Notes: a model not told the origin generated them from the sequence alone. A stretch of 46,799 nt of DNA from CBIHON01 sp966211965 (GCA_966211965.1 CBIHON010000041.1:1-46799); one strand, 5' to 3'. Positions 34,397 to 42,838 are shown, numbered from the stretch's first letter. Made by a program: numbers and translations.

Positions 34397-34947
34397 GAGT
34401 GCGAGTTTTCCGCCGATCCAATTCATTTTTTCGTCCGTCATCGGCTTTTCCCATATCATCAACCTCGCCATGTCTCTCTTTGACAGGCGCTGTGTTTGAT
34501 CGCATCCCTGCTTTCCAAAACTGACGTTTCCTGGTTTGCACCACCATTTCTTTCTGCGACAGGAGATAAACGACGCAGGGTTCCAGCGCTCACTGAGACG
34601 ACACGGAGATTTAATCCTTTATATTAGAAGTCGTAGATGAAACGTGGCGAACGGCCTAATCTCGGGGTCGTTCGCCACGTTTCATCTACGGCTTCCAAAT
34701 CTCAATAATAATGGATCGCGTCTCCATGAGACTCTTGTGCTTGCCATTCTCCTCACTGAGAATTTGAGATATTGATCGCCACAGCGCGACATAGCTTCTC
34801 AGGAAAAATAATTTCTCTCTATGTTGGGTGGCGCACGGAAGTGCAATGCCATGAGCAGGACAATGCAATACACCGAAAGGGGCGGCCACGGTGTGCAGCA
34901 AATCCCGCCCTCTTCCTCTTGCAACCTGAAGTCGAAAGGGACTCATC
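34397..34947. other. Intergenic stretch holding a long hairpin, no convincing gene
   Basis: About 550 bases. Open frames on both strands are short and low in family features. The notable structure is the 27-bp stem at 34627-34695, listed separately. The last ~100 bases precede the Lmo0937-type gene and should hold its promoter. Confidence 0.5.
34627..34695. repeat. 27-bp near-perfect inverted repeat (long hairpin)
   Basis: Arms at 34627-34653 and 34669-34695 pair over 27 positions with one G-T wobble; the loop is 15 bases. The inner 21 bp are perfect (GTAGATGAAACGTGGCGAAC at the start). Its GTAG/CTAC boundaries recall the TA-flanked elements elsewhere in the window. Confidence 0.85.
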
Positions 34948-35094
34948 ATGCTTTATACAATTGCGGTTATCCTGCTCATCCTGTGGCTGCTTGGACTGGT
35001 TAGCTCATATACACTCGGCGGCTTCATCCATATCCTTCTTGTCGTTGCAATCGTCATGGTCCTGCTTCGCATCATTGGTAGAAACAGGGTGTGA
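34948..35094 (+). CDS. Lmo0937 family membrane miniprotein
   Basis: A 48-residue hydrophobic protein, MLYTIAVILLILWLLGLVSS then YTLGGFIHILLVVAIVMVLL and a basic end. This is the compact Lmo0937/DUF5670 family: two transmembrane helices joined by Y-T-x-G-G-x-I-H. AAGGG lies 8 bases before the ATG. It starts 28 bases before the cardiolipin-synthase-like gene and may be co-transcribed with it. Function unknown. Confidence 0.9.
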   Translation: MLYTIAVILLILWLLGLVSSYTLGGFIHILLVVAIVMVLLRIIGRNRV

Positions 35095-35122
35095 CGGGCC
35101 TTAGTGAGGACCGGCGGAAATC

Positions 35123-36496
35123 ATGTCCTGGAGGAGACGCTGTGTCCTCATCCTCTGCGTTAGCCTGCTGCTTGGTACCTGCGCCAATCTGCCCGACGTC
35201 AGGTATCTAAAAGAGTCACTCAACCCGCCTGCCAGCCCGACGGTAGCCAGCGACAAAGGCCCACTGCCCGCGAAAAAGGCGAGCGCGCTGCTGGCCACGC
35301 GCTTGGGCAAATCCGGCGTGGATCTGAAAACTCTGGCAGCGCTGGAAGAGGCCGCGACCGGGCGGCCTCTCATCGCCGGCAATAAAGTCACCCTGCTGAT
35401 CGACGGCCCTCAAACCATGGGTGCAATGATGGCGGCCATCAGCGCCGCCCAGCATCACATCAATCTGGAAACCTATATTTTCGATCGCGACGAACTCGGG
35501 CTGCGCTTCGCCGACATGCTGATCGCCAAGCAGCGTGCAGGCGTACCGGTCAATATCCTGTACGACAGCGTGGGAACCCTGGGCACGCCCGCCGAATTCT
35601 TCGAGCGCATGCGCGTGGCGGGAATCCGTCTTCTCCCTTTCAATCCGGTCAATCCGTTTGCAGGCACCGGGCTATGGCGCCTCAACAACCGCGATCACCG
35701 TAAAATTCTGGTGGTCGACGGCAAGGTCGCATTTACCGGCGGCGTCAACATCAGCGCGGCTTATTCCAACAGTTCGCTCTTCAGGGCCAGATCGAAAGCC
35801 GCTTCCAACATCGGCTGGCGCGATACGCATATCAGGATAGAAGGACCTGCCGTCGCGACCTTGCAATGGTTGTTTCTCAATGCATGGTTCAATCAGAAGG
35901 GAGAGGATTTGCCGGACCTCGCGTTTTTTCCGCCATTGCCCAAAGTCGGCGACAAGGTAGTTCGGGTTCTCGCCAGCCAGCCGGACGGCGATTTCGAGAT
36001 CTACAAAGCTTACATGCTCGCACTGCAGGAAGCCAAGGCGACCGTCCATATCACGACAGCCTACTTTGTCCCGGACGCGCAGGTGATTGAGGCACTTATC
36101 GCGGCGGCACGCCGCGGTGTCGACGTCAAGATCATTTTGCCCGGGGTTTCCGATGTTGGCCTGGTGTTCCGAGCTGGACACTCGTTTTATAGCAGCCTCC
36201 TGGAGAGCGGCGTCCGGATCTATCAGTTGCAGGTATCAGTCCTGCATGCAAAGACCGCGGTAATCGACCGCATCTGGTCGACCGTCGGTTCGACCAATAT
36301 CGACACGCGCAGCTTCTTGCACAACTATGAGGTCAACGTAGTGGTCTTGAACGAAAATTTCGGGCGCGAGATGGAAAACGCATTCGAGGAAGACTTGCGG
36401 GGTTCGAGGGAAATCACCAGAGAAGAATGGGAGCGGCGGCCCTTCGCGGATCGAATCAAGGAATGGGCGGCGCGCAGCTTGGAATACTGGCTCTAG
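35123..36496 (+). CDS. Phospholipase D / cardiolipin synthase-like protein
   Basis: A 457-residue membrane-linked phospholipid enzyme. A lipoprotein-type signal (ILCVSLLLGTCANLP) suggests periplasmic attachment through Cys20. Two PLD catalytic motifs are intact: NNRDHRKILVVDGKVAFTGG (about 189-208) and LHAKTAVIDRIWSTVGSTNID (His-x-Lys near 374), matching cardiolipin synthase B/C types. It probably joins phosphatidyl groups to make cardiolipin or an analogue. It follows the Lmo0937 miniprotein. The stop codon TAG is itself part of a CTAG palindrome (36493-36517), so an element may have replaced the original gene end. Confidence 0.92.
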   Translation: MSWRRRCVLILCVSLLLGTCANLPDVRYLKESLNPPASPTVASDKGPLPAKKASALLATRLGKSGVDLKTLAALEEAATGRPLIAGNKVTLLIDGPQTMGAMMAAISAAQHHINLETYIFDRDELGLRFADMLIAKQRAGVPVNILYDSVGTLGTPAEFFERMRVAGIRLLPFNPVNPFAGTGLWRLNNRDHRKILVVDGKVAFTGGVNISAAYSNSSLFRARSKAASNIGWRDTHIRIEGPAVATLQWLFLNAWFNQKGEDLPDLAFFPPLPKVGDKVVRVLASQPDGDFEIYKAYMLALQEAKATVHITTAYFVPDAQVIEALIAAARRGVDVKIILPGVSDVGLVFRAGHSFYSSLLESGVRIYQLQVSVLHAKTAVIDRIWSTVGSTNIDTRSFLHNYEVNVVVLNENFGREMENAFEEDLRGSREITREEWERRPFADRIKEWAARSLEYWL

Positions 36497-36517
36497 TGGA
36501 CTGTGGCAGTCCACTAG
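36493..36517. repeat. 25-base CTAG palindrome over a stop codon
   Basis: CTAGTGGACTG and CAGTCCACTAG around a TGG loop form a perfect hairpin. The TAG at 36494-36496 is the phospholipase stop. A sister copy with three differences lies at 40673-40697; the 16 bases GGCTCTAGTGGACTGT are identical in both. Confidence 0.85.
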
Positions 36518-36538
36518 TTACGGAGCAAGACAGTAGAA

Positions 36539-37840
36539 TTAAACGGCAAGCATCCAGAACATCGCTGTTACCGCCAATGCCATGGCCGCCGTGGCCGACC
36601 AGCCCATTATCTTGAGACCGCATGAAGCGACGAAGCGTCCCATGATTTCCGGCCGCCCCACCATCAGCATGACCACTGCCATGATCGGCACCGAGATGAC
36701 GCCGTTGATCACCGCGCTCCAGTACAGCGCCTGGATCGGGTTGATGGGTGTAAAGCCGAGCAACACGCCGATCGAGGTCGAAACAGCAATGATGCCGTAA
36801 AACTTCCGGGCATCCATGAACTCCAGTTCCAGGCCGTCTTTCCAGTGAAAAGCGCCTGCCATCGCATATGCCGCCGAACCTGCCAGCACCGGGATCGCCA
36901 GCAGGCCGGTACCGATGATGCCCGCGCTGAACAGCATGAAAGCAAACTCCCCGGCGATCGGCCGCAAGGCTTCCGCCGCCTGCACCGAGCTTCGGATTTC
37001 CGTTATGCCATGAAGGTGCAGCGTTACCGCCGTGGTCAAGATGATGCAGAATGCCACCAGGTTGGAAAATCCCATGCCGATAAAGGTATCGAGTTTGATG
37101 CGCCGGAAATTCTCTCGCGCTTGTTCCGGCGCATCCAATAGCGACCTCGCCTGCGGATTGCCGCGCTGCTCCTCGATCTCTTGCGAAGCCTGCCAAAAAA
37201 ACAGGCAAGGACTGATGGTGGTGCCGAATACCGCGACCAGGGTTGTAATGTATTCCGGCTTCCAGGACAACTGCGGCAGCAGCGTGCCGCGCAGCACCTC
37301 AGCCCAGGGCGTCCGTACCACGAAGAGGGTGGCCACATAGGCCAGCAGAGCCAGCGTCAGCCATTTCAGGACGCGTACATAGCGATGGTAGGGAATGAAT
37401 ATTTGCAGGCACAGCGAGAGCACGCCAAAACCAACCGCGTATACGCGCGCAGGTCCGCCTGCAATCAATGCCATGGCATCTCCCATGGCCGACACATCGG
37501 CGGCGATATTGATCGTATTTGCAATCAACAGCAAACCAACGACAGCATATACCAGCCATGGCGCATAGTGCCTGCGCATATTGCTGGCCAGTCCGTGGCC
37601 GCTGACCCGACCGATCCTGGCGCTGGCAATCTGGATGCCAGCCATCAACGGATAGGTAAGCAATATCGTCCACAACATGTTGAAACCGAATTGCGCGCCG
37701 GCTTGCGAATAGGTAGCAATGCCGCTGGGATCATCGTCAGCAGCGCCGGTGATCAAGCCCGGGCCGAGCTTCGCGAGCAACGATTCCTGCTTGCCCTCCT
37801 TCTCTACGGACTGTTCATATGCTGTATTGGAATTATGCAT
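36539..37840 (-). CDS. NRAMP-related divalent metal transporter
   Basis: A 433-residue inner-membrane protein with about eleven hydrophobic helices. The first-helix motif is GAADDDPSGIATYSQAG: it keeps the DP of the NRAMP signature DPGN but has Ser-Gly in place of Gly-Asn. The sixth-helix site reads TTISPCLFFWQ rather than the usual Met-Pro-His. Loss of the Asn and Met ligands is known from NRAMP-related magnesium and other branch transporters, so the substrate may not be Mn or Fe. No ribosome-binding site is apparent. It is convergent with the phospholipase gene, and the stop of the leftward gene upstream (at 37846) lies only 5 bases before its start. Confidence 0.88.
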   Translation of the reverse strand: MHNSNTAYEQSVEKEGKQESLLAKLGPGLITGAADDDPSGIATYSQAGAQFGFNMLWTILLTYPLMAGIQIASARIGRVSGHGLASNMRRHYAPWLVYAVVGLLLIANTINIAADVSAMGDAMALIAGGPARVYAVGFGVLSLCLQIFIPYHRYVRVLKWLTLALLAYVATLFVVRTPWAEVLRGTLLPQLSWKPEYITTLVAVFGTTISPCLFFWQASQEIEEQRGNPQARSLLDAPEQARENFRRIKLDTFIGMGFSNLVAFCIILTTAVTLHLHGITEIRSSVQAAEALRPIAGEFAFMLFSAGIIGTGLLAIPVLAGSAAYAMAGAFHWKDGLELEFMDARKFYGIIAVSTSIGVLLGFTPINPIQALYWSAVINGVISVPIMAVVMLMVGRPEIMGRFVASCGLKIMGWSATAAMALAVTAMFWMLAV

Positions 37841-37845
37841 TTTCG

Positions 37846-39948
37846 CTAGTCAAGCACGACATCCGACAAGCCGCCTTCCAGCACGATTGCGAATTCATCC
37901 GCACTCATCGGCCGGCCGAAATAATAGCCCTGCCCTTCGATGCACCGCTGCGCTTGCAGAAACCGAAGCTGAATCTGGGTTTCGACTCCTTCGGCGACGA
38001 CGCGCTGCTTGAGATTTTTTCCCATGCCAATGACGGCATTGACGATGGTGGCGGCATCCTTGTCGGTAGCGATGTCCTGCACGAACGATTGATCGATCTT
38101 CAGCGCGTCTATCGGGAAACGCTTCAAATAGCTCAGGCTGGAATAACCGGTGCCGAAATCATCGATCGCAAATTGCACGCCCATCGTCTTCAATGCATGC
38201 AGCACGAAAGTGGCTGAGCCGGCATCCTCCATCAGGACGCTTTCAGTCAATTCGAGCTCCAGATAACGTGCCGGCAAACCGGATTCCCGCAGGATGGAGG
38301 ATACGCTGTCGAGGAAGTCGCGGTCGCGGAATTCGATCGCCGAGATATTGACTGCCACCGGCGTGGGGGCAAATCCTGCATTGCGCCAAATCTGGGCCTG
38401 CATGCAGGCTTGCCGCATTACCCAGCGGCCGATGTTGACGATGACGCCGCACTCTTCGGCAATAGGGATGAAGTCGGCCGGCGCCATCAACCCACGTTCC
38501 GGATGCATCCAGCGAATCAGCGCCTCGACACCTGAGATCGCACCGGTGGCGAGATTGACTTTCGGCTGATAGTGCAGCACGAACTCCTTCCGTCTAAGGG
38601 CTTGCCGCAGGCTGGCTTCGATGAACTGCCGCTCGACCGCCCTGGCATTCATTTCCGGCTTGAAGCATTGATAGTTATTGCGGCCGCGCTTCTTGGCCTG
38701 GTACATCGCGATGTCGGCGCTCTGCATCAAGGTTTCCGCATCCTGCCCGTCGCCGGGATACATGCTGATGCCGATGCTTGCCGAGATATGCAGATCGTGG
38801 TTCCCGATGGTATGCGGCACTTCCAGGGCTGCCAGCATTTTTTTTGCGCACTCGGCCCCGTCATCGATATGTGCAATCCGCGACAGCAAGATGACGAATT
38901 CATCGCCACCCTGCCGACTGACGGTGTCGGAGCTGCGCACGCATTCCACCAGGCGCAGCGCTACCGATTGCAGCAATTTGTCTCCGATCGCGTGACCGAG
39001 AGAATCGTTGATGTGCTTCAAATGATCCAGGTCGAGAAACAACAAGGCCAGCTTGTGCTCATCGCGCTTGGCCAGTTCAATCGCCTGCTCGATGCGGTCG
39101 TACAACAAAGTACGGTTCGGCAGGTCGGTGAGAAAATCATAATTGGCGGAATACGCCATCCGCAGGGCCATCTCTCGCGCCTCGGTTACATCATGAAATA
39201 CCATGACGGCGCCGACGACTTTGCCGTTCCGGTCGCGGATCGGCGCTGCAGAATCTTCCACTGCCGCTTCGACGCCGTCGCGCCGGATCAGGATGCTATT
39301 CGGTGTCAGACCGGACACCGTATTGTTCAGAATCGCCGTCTTCATGGGATTGGGAATGGCTTGCCGCGTCACTGCGTCAACCAGCTGCAGTACTTCTTCA
39401 AGCGGCTTGCCGATACCTTGCTCGCGCGGCCATCCGGTCATATGCTCGGCAACCTTGTTCATGTAGGTGACCCGGCCGTTGATGTCGGTACTGAGAACGG
39501 CATCGGCGATGGAATTCAACGTCACTTCGGCACGCTCTCTTTCGGCGAACAGCGTTTCTTCCACTGCCTTGCGGCCGATCACATTGTGCAGGGATTGCGA
39601 CAGCAGGAAGCGATCGAGGTGGGCTTTGGGCAGGTAGTCGTAGGGAGCGCGCGCCATCGTGTGGCTAACGGCGTCGTCCTGATCCAGGCCGCTGAAGATC
39701 AGGAAGGGGATCTGCGGGTGTGCGGCCGACAAACGGTTGAAGGTTTCCATGCCCCGACTGTCCGGAAGGAACAAGTCCAGCAGGATCGCGCCGACTTCAG
39801 GCCGTTTCAGCCGCTCGCAAGCGCCTGCCAAGGTGCGTACCCATTCCAGTTTGAAGCAATCGGCGAGCAGATCCCGGATCATCGCGGCATCGGAAGCATT
39901 GTCTGTGATCAGAAGTACATTTACTCTCATATCGACCATCGTTTTCAT
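37846..39948 (-). CDS. Receiver-PAS-GGDEF-EAL c-di-GMP protein
   Basis: A ~700-residue soluble protein. Order: receiver (about 8-125, LLLDLF phosphoacceptor strand and FSGLDQ), PAS (about 150-270), GGDEF (about 285-445) and EAL (about 455-695). The GGDEF site is intact (RQGGDEFVILL) with an RSSD I-site. The EAL side keeps EALIRW, ELTES, DDFGTGYSSL, KIDQSFV and AEGVET, so phosphodiesterase activity is expected. Phosphorylation by an unknown kinase should set the balance. The frame is open to 40035; I use the ATG at 39948, but 39930 (MRVNVLLITDN) is equally plausible. It probably works with the two cyclases at 22708 and 25572 and the lone receiver at 41076. Confidence 0.9.
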   Translation of the reverse strand: MKTMVDMRVNVLLITDNASDAAMIRDLLADCFKLEWVRTLAGACERLKRPEVGAILLDLFLPDSRGMETFNRLSAAHPQIPFLIFSGLDQDDAVSHTMARAPYDYLPKAHLDRFLLSQSLHNVIGRKAVEETLFAERERAEVTLNSIADAVLSTDINGRVTYMNKVAEHMTGWPREQGIGKPLEEVLQLVDAVTRQAIPNPMKTAILNNTVSGLTPNSILIRRDGVEAAVEDSAAPIRDRNGKVVGAVMVFHDVTEAREMALRMAYSANYDFLTDLPNRTLLYDRIEQAIELAKRDEHKLALLFLDLDHLKHINDSLGHAIGDKLLQSVALRLVECVRSSDTVSRQGGDEFVILLSRIAHIDDGAECAKKMLAALEVPHTIGNHDLHISASIGISMYPGDGQDAETLMQSADIAMYQAKKRGRNNYQCFKPEMNARAVERQFIEASLRQALRRKEFVLHYQPKVNLATGAISGVEALIRWMHPERGLMAPADFIPIAEECGVIVNIGRWVMRQACMQAQIWRNAGFAPTPVAVNISAIEFRDRDFLDSVSSILRESGLPARYLELELTESVLMEDAGSATFVLHALKTMGVQFAIDDFGTGYSSLSYLKRFPIDALKIDQSFVQDIATDKDAATIVNAVIGMGKNLKQRVVAEGVETQIQLRFLQAQRCIEGQGYYFGRPMSADEFAIVLEGGLSDVVLD

Positions 39949-40178
39949 TGAGAAAACCATCCGCGGCAGCAGCTTAGACATGAAAAGGACACAGATGCGA
40001 CTTGCCTGACAACATCGAAAATCGCAGACAATCATTTGCGGGACAAATTCCGCCTTTCACCCTGTTCGAAACAGGGTGAAATCGTGAAAGGCCTTTATAG
40101 GGTCGACGTGGATCGATAAAGAAGCGAAACCTGCAAGGGGCACAGCTTTGGTTTGCAGCCGAGGCAAGCGGCCTCGCT

Positions 40179-40622
40179 TCAGGCATCGATTTGGCTCAGT
40201 GCATCAAGCCTTGCGTTGACAGTAATCGGAGCGCTCAGAACCCGTGATACCGGGCAACCCTCTTTGGCTTGGTTAACGGCGGCGTTAAAGGTTTCCAGGT
40301 CGGCTCCGGGAATTCTGGCAAGCACGTCGAGATGGATGGCAGTGATCATGAAGCCGGCATCGCTCTTTTCGATAGTCAGGCTGGCAGTAGTCTCGATACT
40401 GTCGGCCGTCAGTTGAGCCCGCCCGAGGCGGCTTGACAAATCCATCGAAAAACATCCAGCATGTGCGGCGGCGATCAACTCCTCGGGATTGGTGCCATGG
40501 CCATGCTCAAAACGGGAAGCGAATGAATATGGGGTATCGGACAATACCCCGCTGTCGCTGGTGAGATATCCGTGGCCATCGTTCAGACTGCCCTTCCAGA
40601 TTGCTGAAGCATTACGTCTCAT
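40179..40622 (-). CDS. OsmC-family peroxide-reducing protein
   Basis: A 147-residue OsmC/Ohr-fold protein, dimeric and cytoplasmic in known members, reducing organic hydroperoxides through a cysteine pair. Those cysteines are in LIAAAHAGCFSMDLS (about 57) and KEGCPVSRVL (about 123). The start RRNASAIWKGSLNDGHGYLT and the TNPEELIAAAHAG block are those of the OsmC, rather than Ohr, branch. It is transcribed alone. 40623-40700 upstream carries two repeat relics. Confidence 0.94.
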   Translation of the reverse strand: MRRNASAIWKGSLNDGHGYLTSDSGVLSDTPYSFASRFEHGHGTNPEELIAAAHAGCFSMDLSSRLGRAQLTADSIETTASLTIEKSDAGFMITAIHLDVLARIPGADLETFNAAVNQAKEGCPVSRVLSAPITVNARLDALSQIDA

Positions 40623-40654
40623 TGCATTCTCCTTGTCGAACGCGACCTCTGTTT

Positions 40655-40700
40655 GGGTTCATATAACAGGCTCTAGTGGACTGTTGCGGTTCACTAGTCC
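40655..40700. repeat. Two repeat relics side by side
   Basis: GTTCATATAACAGGCTCTAG (about 40657-40676) matches, with a 2-base indel, the reverse of 28561-28578. It runs directly into a 25-base palindrome CTAGTGGACTG-TTGCG-GTTCACTAG (40673-40697), a diverged copy of the one at 36493. A further CTAG follows at 40702. Confidence 0.7.
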
Positions 40701-41075
40701 GCTAGTGATCCATCAAATTTTCGGACCAACTTATGAAAATGCCGAATCGTAGAATGGTTGAAACCCATCGCACGTACGGTCGAGCATGATGAGTTGCACC
40801 TCGGCTCCCCATCCTGCGATAGCCCCCGAAAATCTTGGGTTGACGGGGACTGGCAGCCGGCCAAGTCGGCCGTTTCCGGCAAGGCCCCATCTGACCACAG
40901 GCACAACAACGCATCTGTTCGCTGTCCCACATATGAGCCGACATCCTCCGCAAAATCACGCGCAGCCGCCGACAAATTAGGCAGGCAGGATATTTTCATT
41001 TATCATCAGGAAAAGACCGTGCAGCGCCGATCCGTCCAAGATCGGCCTTGCATCGATGCCAAGGGGCCAGGGACG
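40701..41075. other. Upstream region of the lone receiver gene, possible relic
   Basis: About 375 bases. The frame of the receiver gene is open here from 40758, but the reading (rich in Ser, His and Arg) does not look like protein. A leftward frame 40694-40999 ends in HKLVRKFDGSLAD, which may be the tail of a degraded mobile gene. I cannot name a family. The stretch next to 41000-41070 is where the receiver promoter should lie. Confidence 0.4.
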
Positions 41076-41471
41076 ATGCTAAAAGTGGTCATCATCGACG
41101 CCAATGCGATTTCGCGAAATCTGCTGGGCACCATTTTGACAAATGGCGGACACGAGGTGGTCGGCGACAGCAATACCAGCTCTGCAGGTCTGGCGCGCGT
41201 CATCAAGCTGCGGCCACAAGTCGTGTGCATCGATATCGGGCATGCCGAAGATGGCGGAATGACCCTGCTCGATACCATACGCAGCGAATTGCCCAAGGCG
41301 CTGGTTTTCATGGTTTCCGGAAAGATGAGTTCCGAGATCGTGCAAGGCGCACTGCAGCGCGGGGTCCATGGCTTCATCGTCAAGCCTTTCAATGCGTTGA
41401 CGGTATTGACGACGATTCGAAACGCGGTGCTGAAAATCGCGCGCAAACAACAAGGCAAGGCCGACCGCTAG
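41076..41471 (+). CDS. Stand-alone response-regulator receiver
   Basis: A 131-residue CheY-like receiver without an output domain. The phosphoacceptor strand is VVCIDIGHAEDGG (Asp about 53), the threonine/serine position is FMVSGKM and the lysine is FIVKPF, both canonical. The first acidic pair is reduced to IIDAN, one Asp only. I use the ATG at 41076 (MLKVVIIDANAISRNLLG), preceded by AGGGA; the longer frame from 40758 is not credible. The stop codon TAG (41469) is part of the TA end of a repeat element, so the original end may have been changed. Its partner kinase is unknown. Confidence 0.88.
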   Translation: MLKVVIIDANAISRNLLGTILTNGGHEVVGDSNTSSAGLARVIKLRPQVVCIDIGHAEDGGMTLLDTIRSELPKALVFMVSGKMSSEIVQGALQRGVHGFIVKPFNALTVLTTIRNAVLKIARKQQGKADR

Positions 41472-41592
41472 AGCAGTTTCAGCCTGACTGTACAAGAGCT
41501 AAGGTTGAGCCGAGAAGCGCAACCGTACGAATGGTACGGTGAGCATCGCAGGCGCAAGATTGGCCGTGTACGGTCAGGCTGAAACTGTTCTA
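41469..41592. mobile_element. 124-base MITE-like element of a second family
   Basis: From TA to TA. The arms TAGAGCAGTTTCAGCCTGAC (41469 onward) and its inverse (...GTCAGGCTGAAACTGTTCTA, to 41592) match over 25 bases with two differences. An inner palindrome ACCGTAC-GAATG-GTACGGT lies at about 41522-41540. No gene inside. Its left TA forms the receiver's TAG stop. Confidence 0.85.
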
Positions 41593-41706
41593 ATTGCTGG
41601 CTAAAGATATTCCCGGTATTCCCGCGGCTTGCAAGGCGACGGGACCGCCGAGACACCATTATGCTGGCAGGTGTTCCGAACTCCCGGCTTCACCGTTGGT
41701 CGTCGA

Positions 41707-42831
41707 TTAAAGAGGTGCGCACATCACAATACCCTCGCCCTTCCACCCGGCAGCAACCTGCTGGTCGTACGCCGCCTTGTTGGCCGTGATCCGATGGTTC
41801 GAGTTGTTCGGCGTACTCAAGTAGCCGTTGTTGTAAGCACGATAAACCGGAACCAGATTGGCAGGGCAACTGCCGCCGGTCGCCGCCGTGGTCTGGAAAT
41901 CGAGCGATTCGAATTTCCATCCCTGATCCCGTTTTACTTGCTCGCACTCGCCGCTGTCGGCCGTATAGAAGTGCGAATTCGGTCCCAGGGGTTGACCGTT
42001 GACGCCGAGCGCACGGTTGCCGTAAAAACGGCACACTGCATTGGGGCCGCCCGATTTGAACCAGTTGCCGGTAGCCTGCCAGGGCCCGACGCCGCCGCCA
42101 TCCACGAATGCCTGCTCCGCACCGTTGCCGGTGATGAAATAGGTATTGTTCGACTCCAGCCAATATTCGACCACGATCCCGTCGCCGCGCGGCCCGGACG
42201 TTGTGGCACCCGTGCCGGTACCCGACAAGGCGACCTGATAGCTGGCCGGCGCGGCATTGCTCTGCACGGTCAAGTTCCCGGTGATGGTGCCGGCCGATTT
42301 CGGCGCAAAGGTAAGCGTGATGTAACAGCTCGCCCCCGGCGCAAGGTTGGCGCCGCAACCGCTGAAAACAACGAAATCGCCGGGACTGGCAGTGACGCCG
42401 GAAATGATCAGGGTCCCGGTGCCGGTGTTCGATACGGTGACCGTGGTGCCGCCGCTGCTGCCGACCGCACGCGCCGCAAATACGACGGAAGGCGGGCTGA
42501 TGCCGATACCCGGTGCGCCCTGGTTCGGATAAAACACGCTGCCGAGATAGGCTGCCGCATCGCTGATCTGGCTGGACGACAATTGATTCTTGAGAATCCC
42601 CATGCCGCCGAAATTAGTATTGATCAGGCTTTGGATCAGGGTCGGATTGTTGGCGCCCGCCTTGATGCCATAGACATTGGCCGCGGCGATCGGACCGTGG
42701 CAGGCGGCGCAAATCGTGTTGTAGATGGTGTTGCCGTTGCTGATGCTGGCCTCGCTCGCCGCCGTTGCAAGAGAAACCACGCCGGCCAGCAGGACGAACA
42801 CATACAAGTGCCTCAAGCGTTTCTGATTCAT
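41707..42831 (-). CDS. Exported cytochrome c / Ig-like / DUF5648 fusion protein
   Basis: A 374-residue periplasmic protein: signal peptide YVFVLLAGVVSLATA, a small cytochrome c domain with haem site TICAACHGP (about 38-46) and an axial-Met candidate in NFGGMGIL, an Ig-like 'choice-of-anchor' domain (VTVSNTGTGTLIISGVTASP) and a C-terminal DUF5648-like module. The module contains FYGNRALG, SHFYTADSGEC, YRAYNNG and SNHRIT, the same pattern as at the N-terminus of the DUF1800 protein three genes along. The ATG at 42831 follows a GAGG that overlaps the DUF1501 stop; the longer frame to 42894 is unlikely. It probably gives electrons to or from the DUF1501/DUF1800 pair. Confidence 0.88.
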   Translation of the reverse strand: MNQKRLRHLYVFVLLAGVVSLATAASEASISNGNTIYNTICAACHGPIAAANVYGIKAGANNPTLIQSLINTNFGGMGILKNQLSSSQISDAAAYLGSVFYPNQGAPGIGISPPSVVFAARAVGSSGGTTVTVSNTGTGTLIISGVTASPGDFVVFSGCGANLAPGASCYITLTFAPKSAGTITGNLTVQSNAAPASYQVALSGTGTGATTSGPRGDGIVVEYWLESNNTYFITGNGAEQAFVDGGGVGPWQATGNWFKSGGPNAVCRFYGNRALGVNGQPLGPNSHFYTADSGECEQVKRDQGWKFESLDFQTTAATGGSCPANLVPVYRAYNNGYLSTPNNSNHRITANKAAYDQQVAAGWKGEGIVMCAPL

Positions 42832-42838
42832 GCCAGCC

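Noticed and set aside
38572..39951. A 459-codon rightward open frame.
   Set aside because: Antisense to the receiver-PAS-GGDEF-EAL gene, whose motifs are intact.
40694..40999. An intact transposase on the minus strand.
   Set aside because: About 100 codons, no catalytic triad or helix-turn-helix I could recognise.
40758..41075. An N-terminal extension of the receiver protein to 237 residues.
   Set aside because: The extra 106 residues are low in protein-like pattern, and the receiver fold starts exactly at the ATG 41076.
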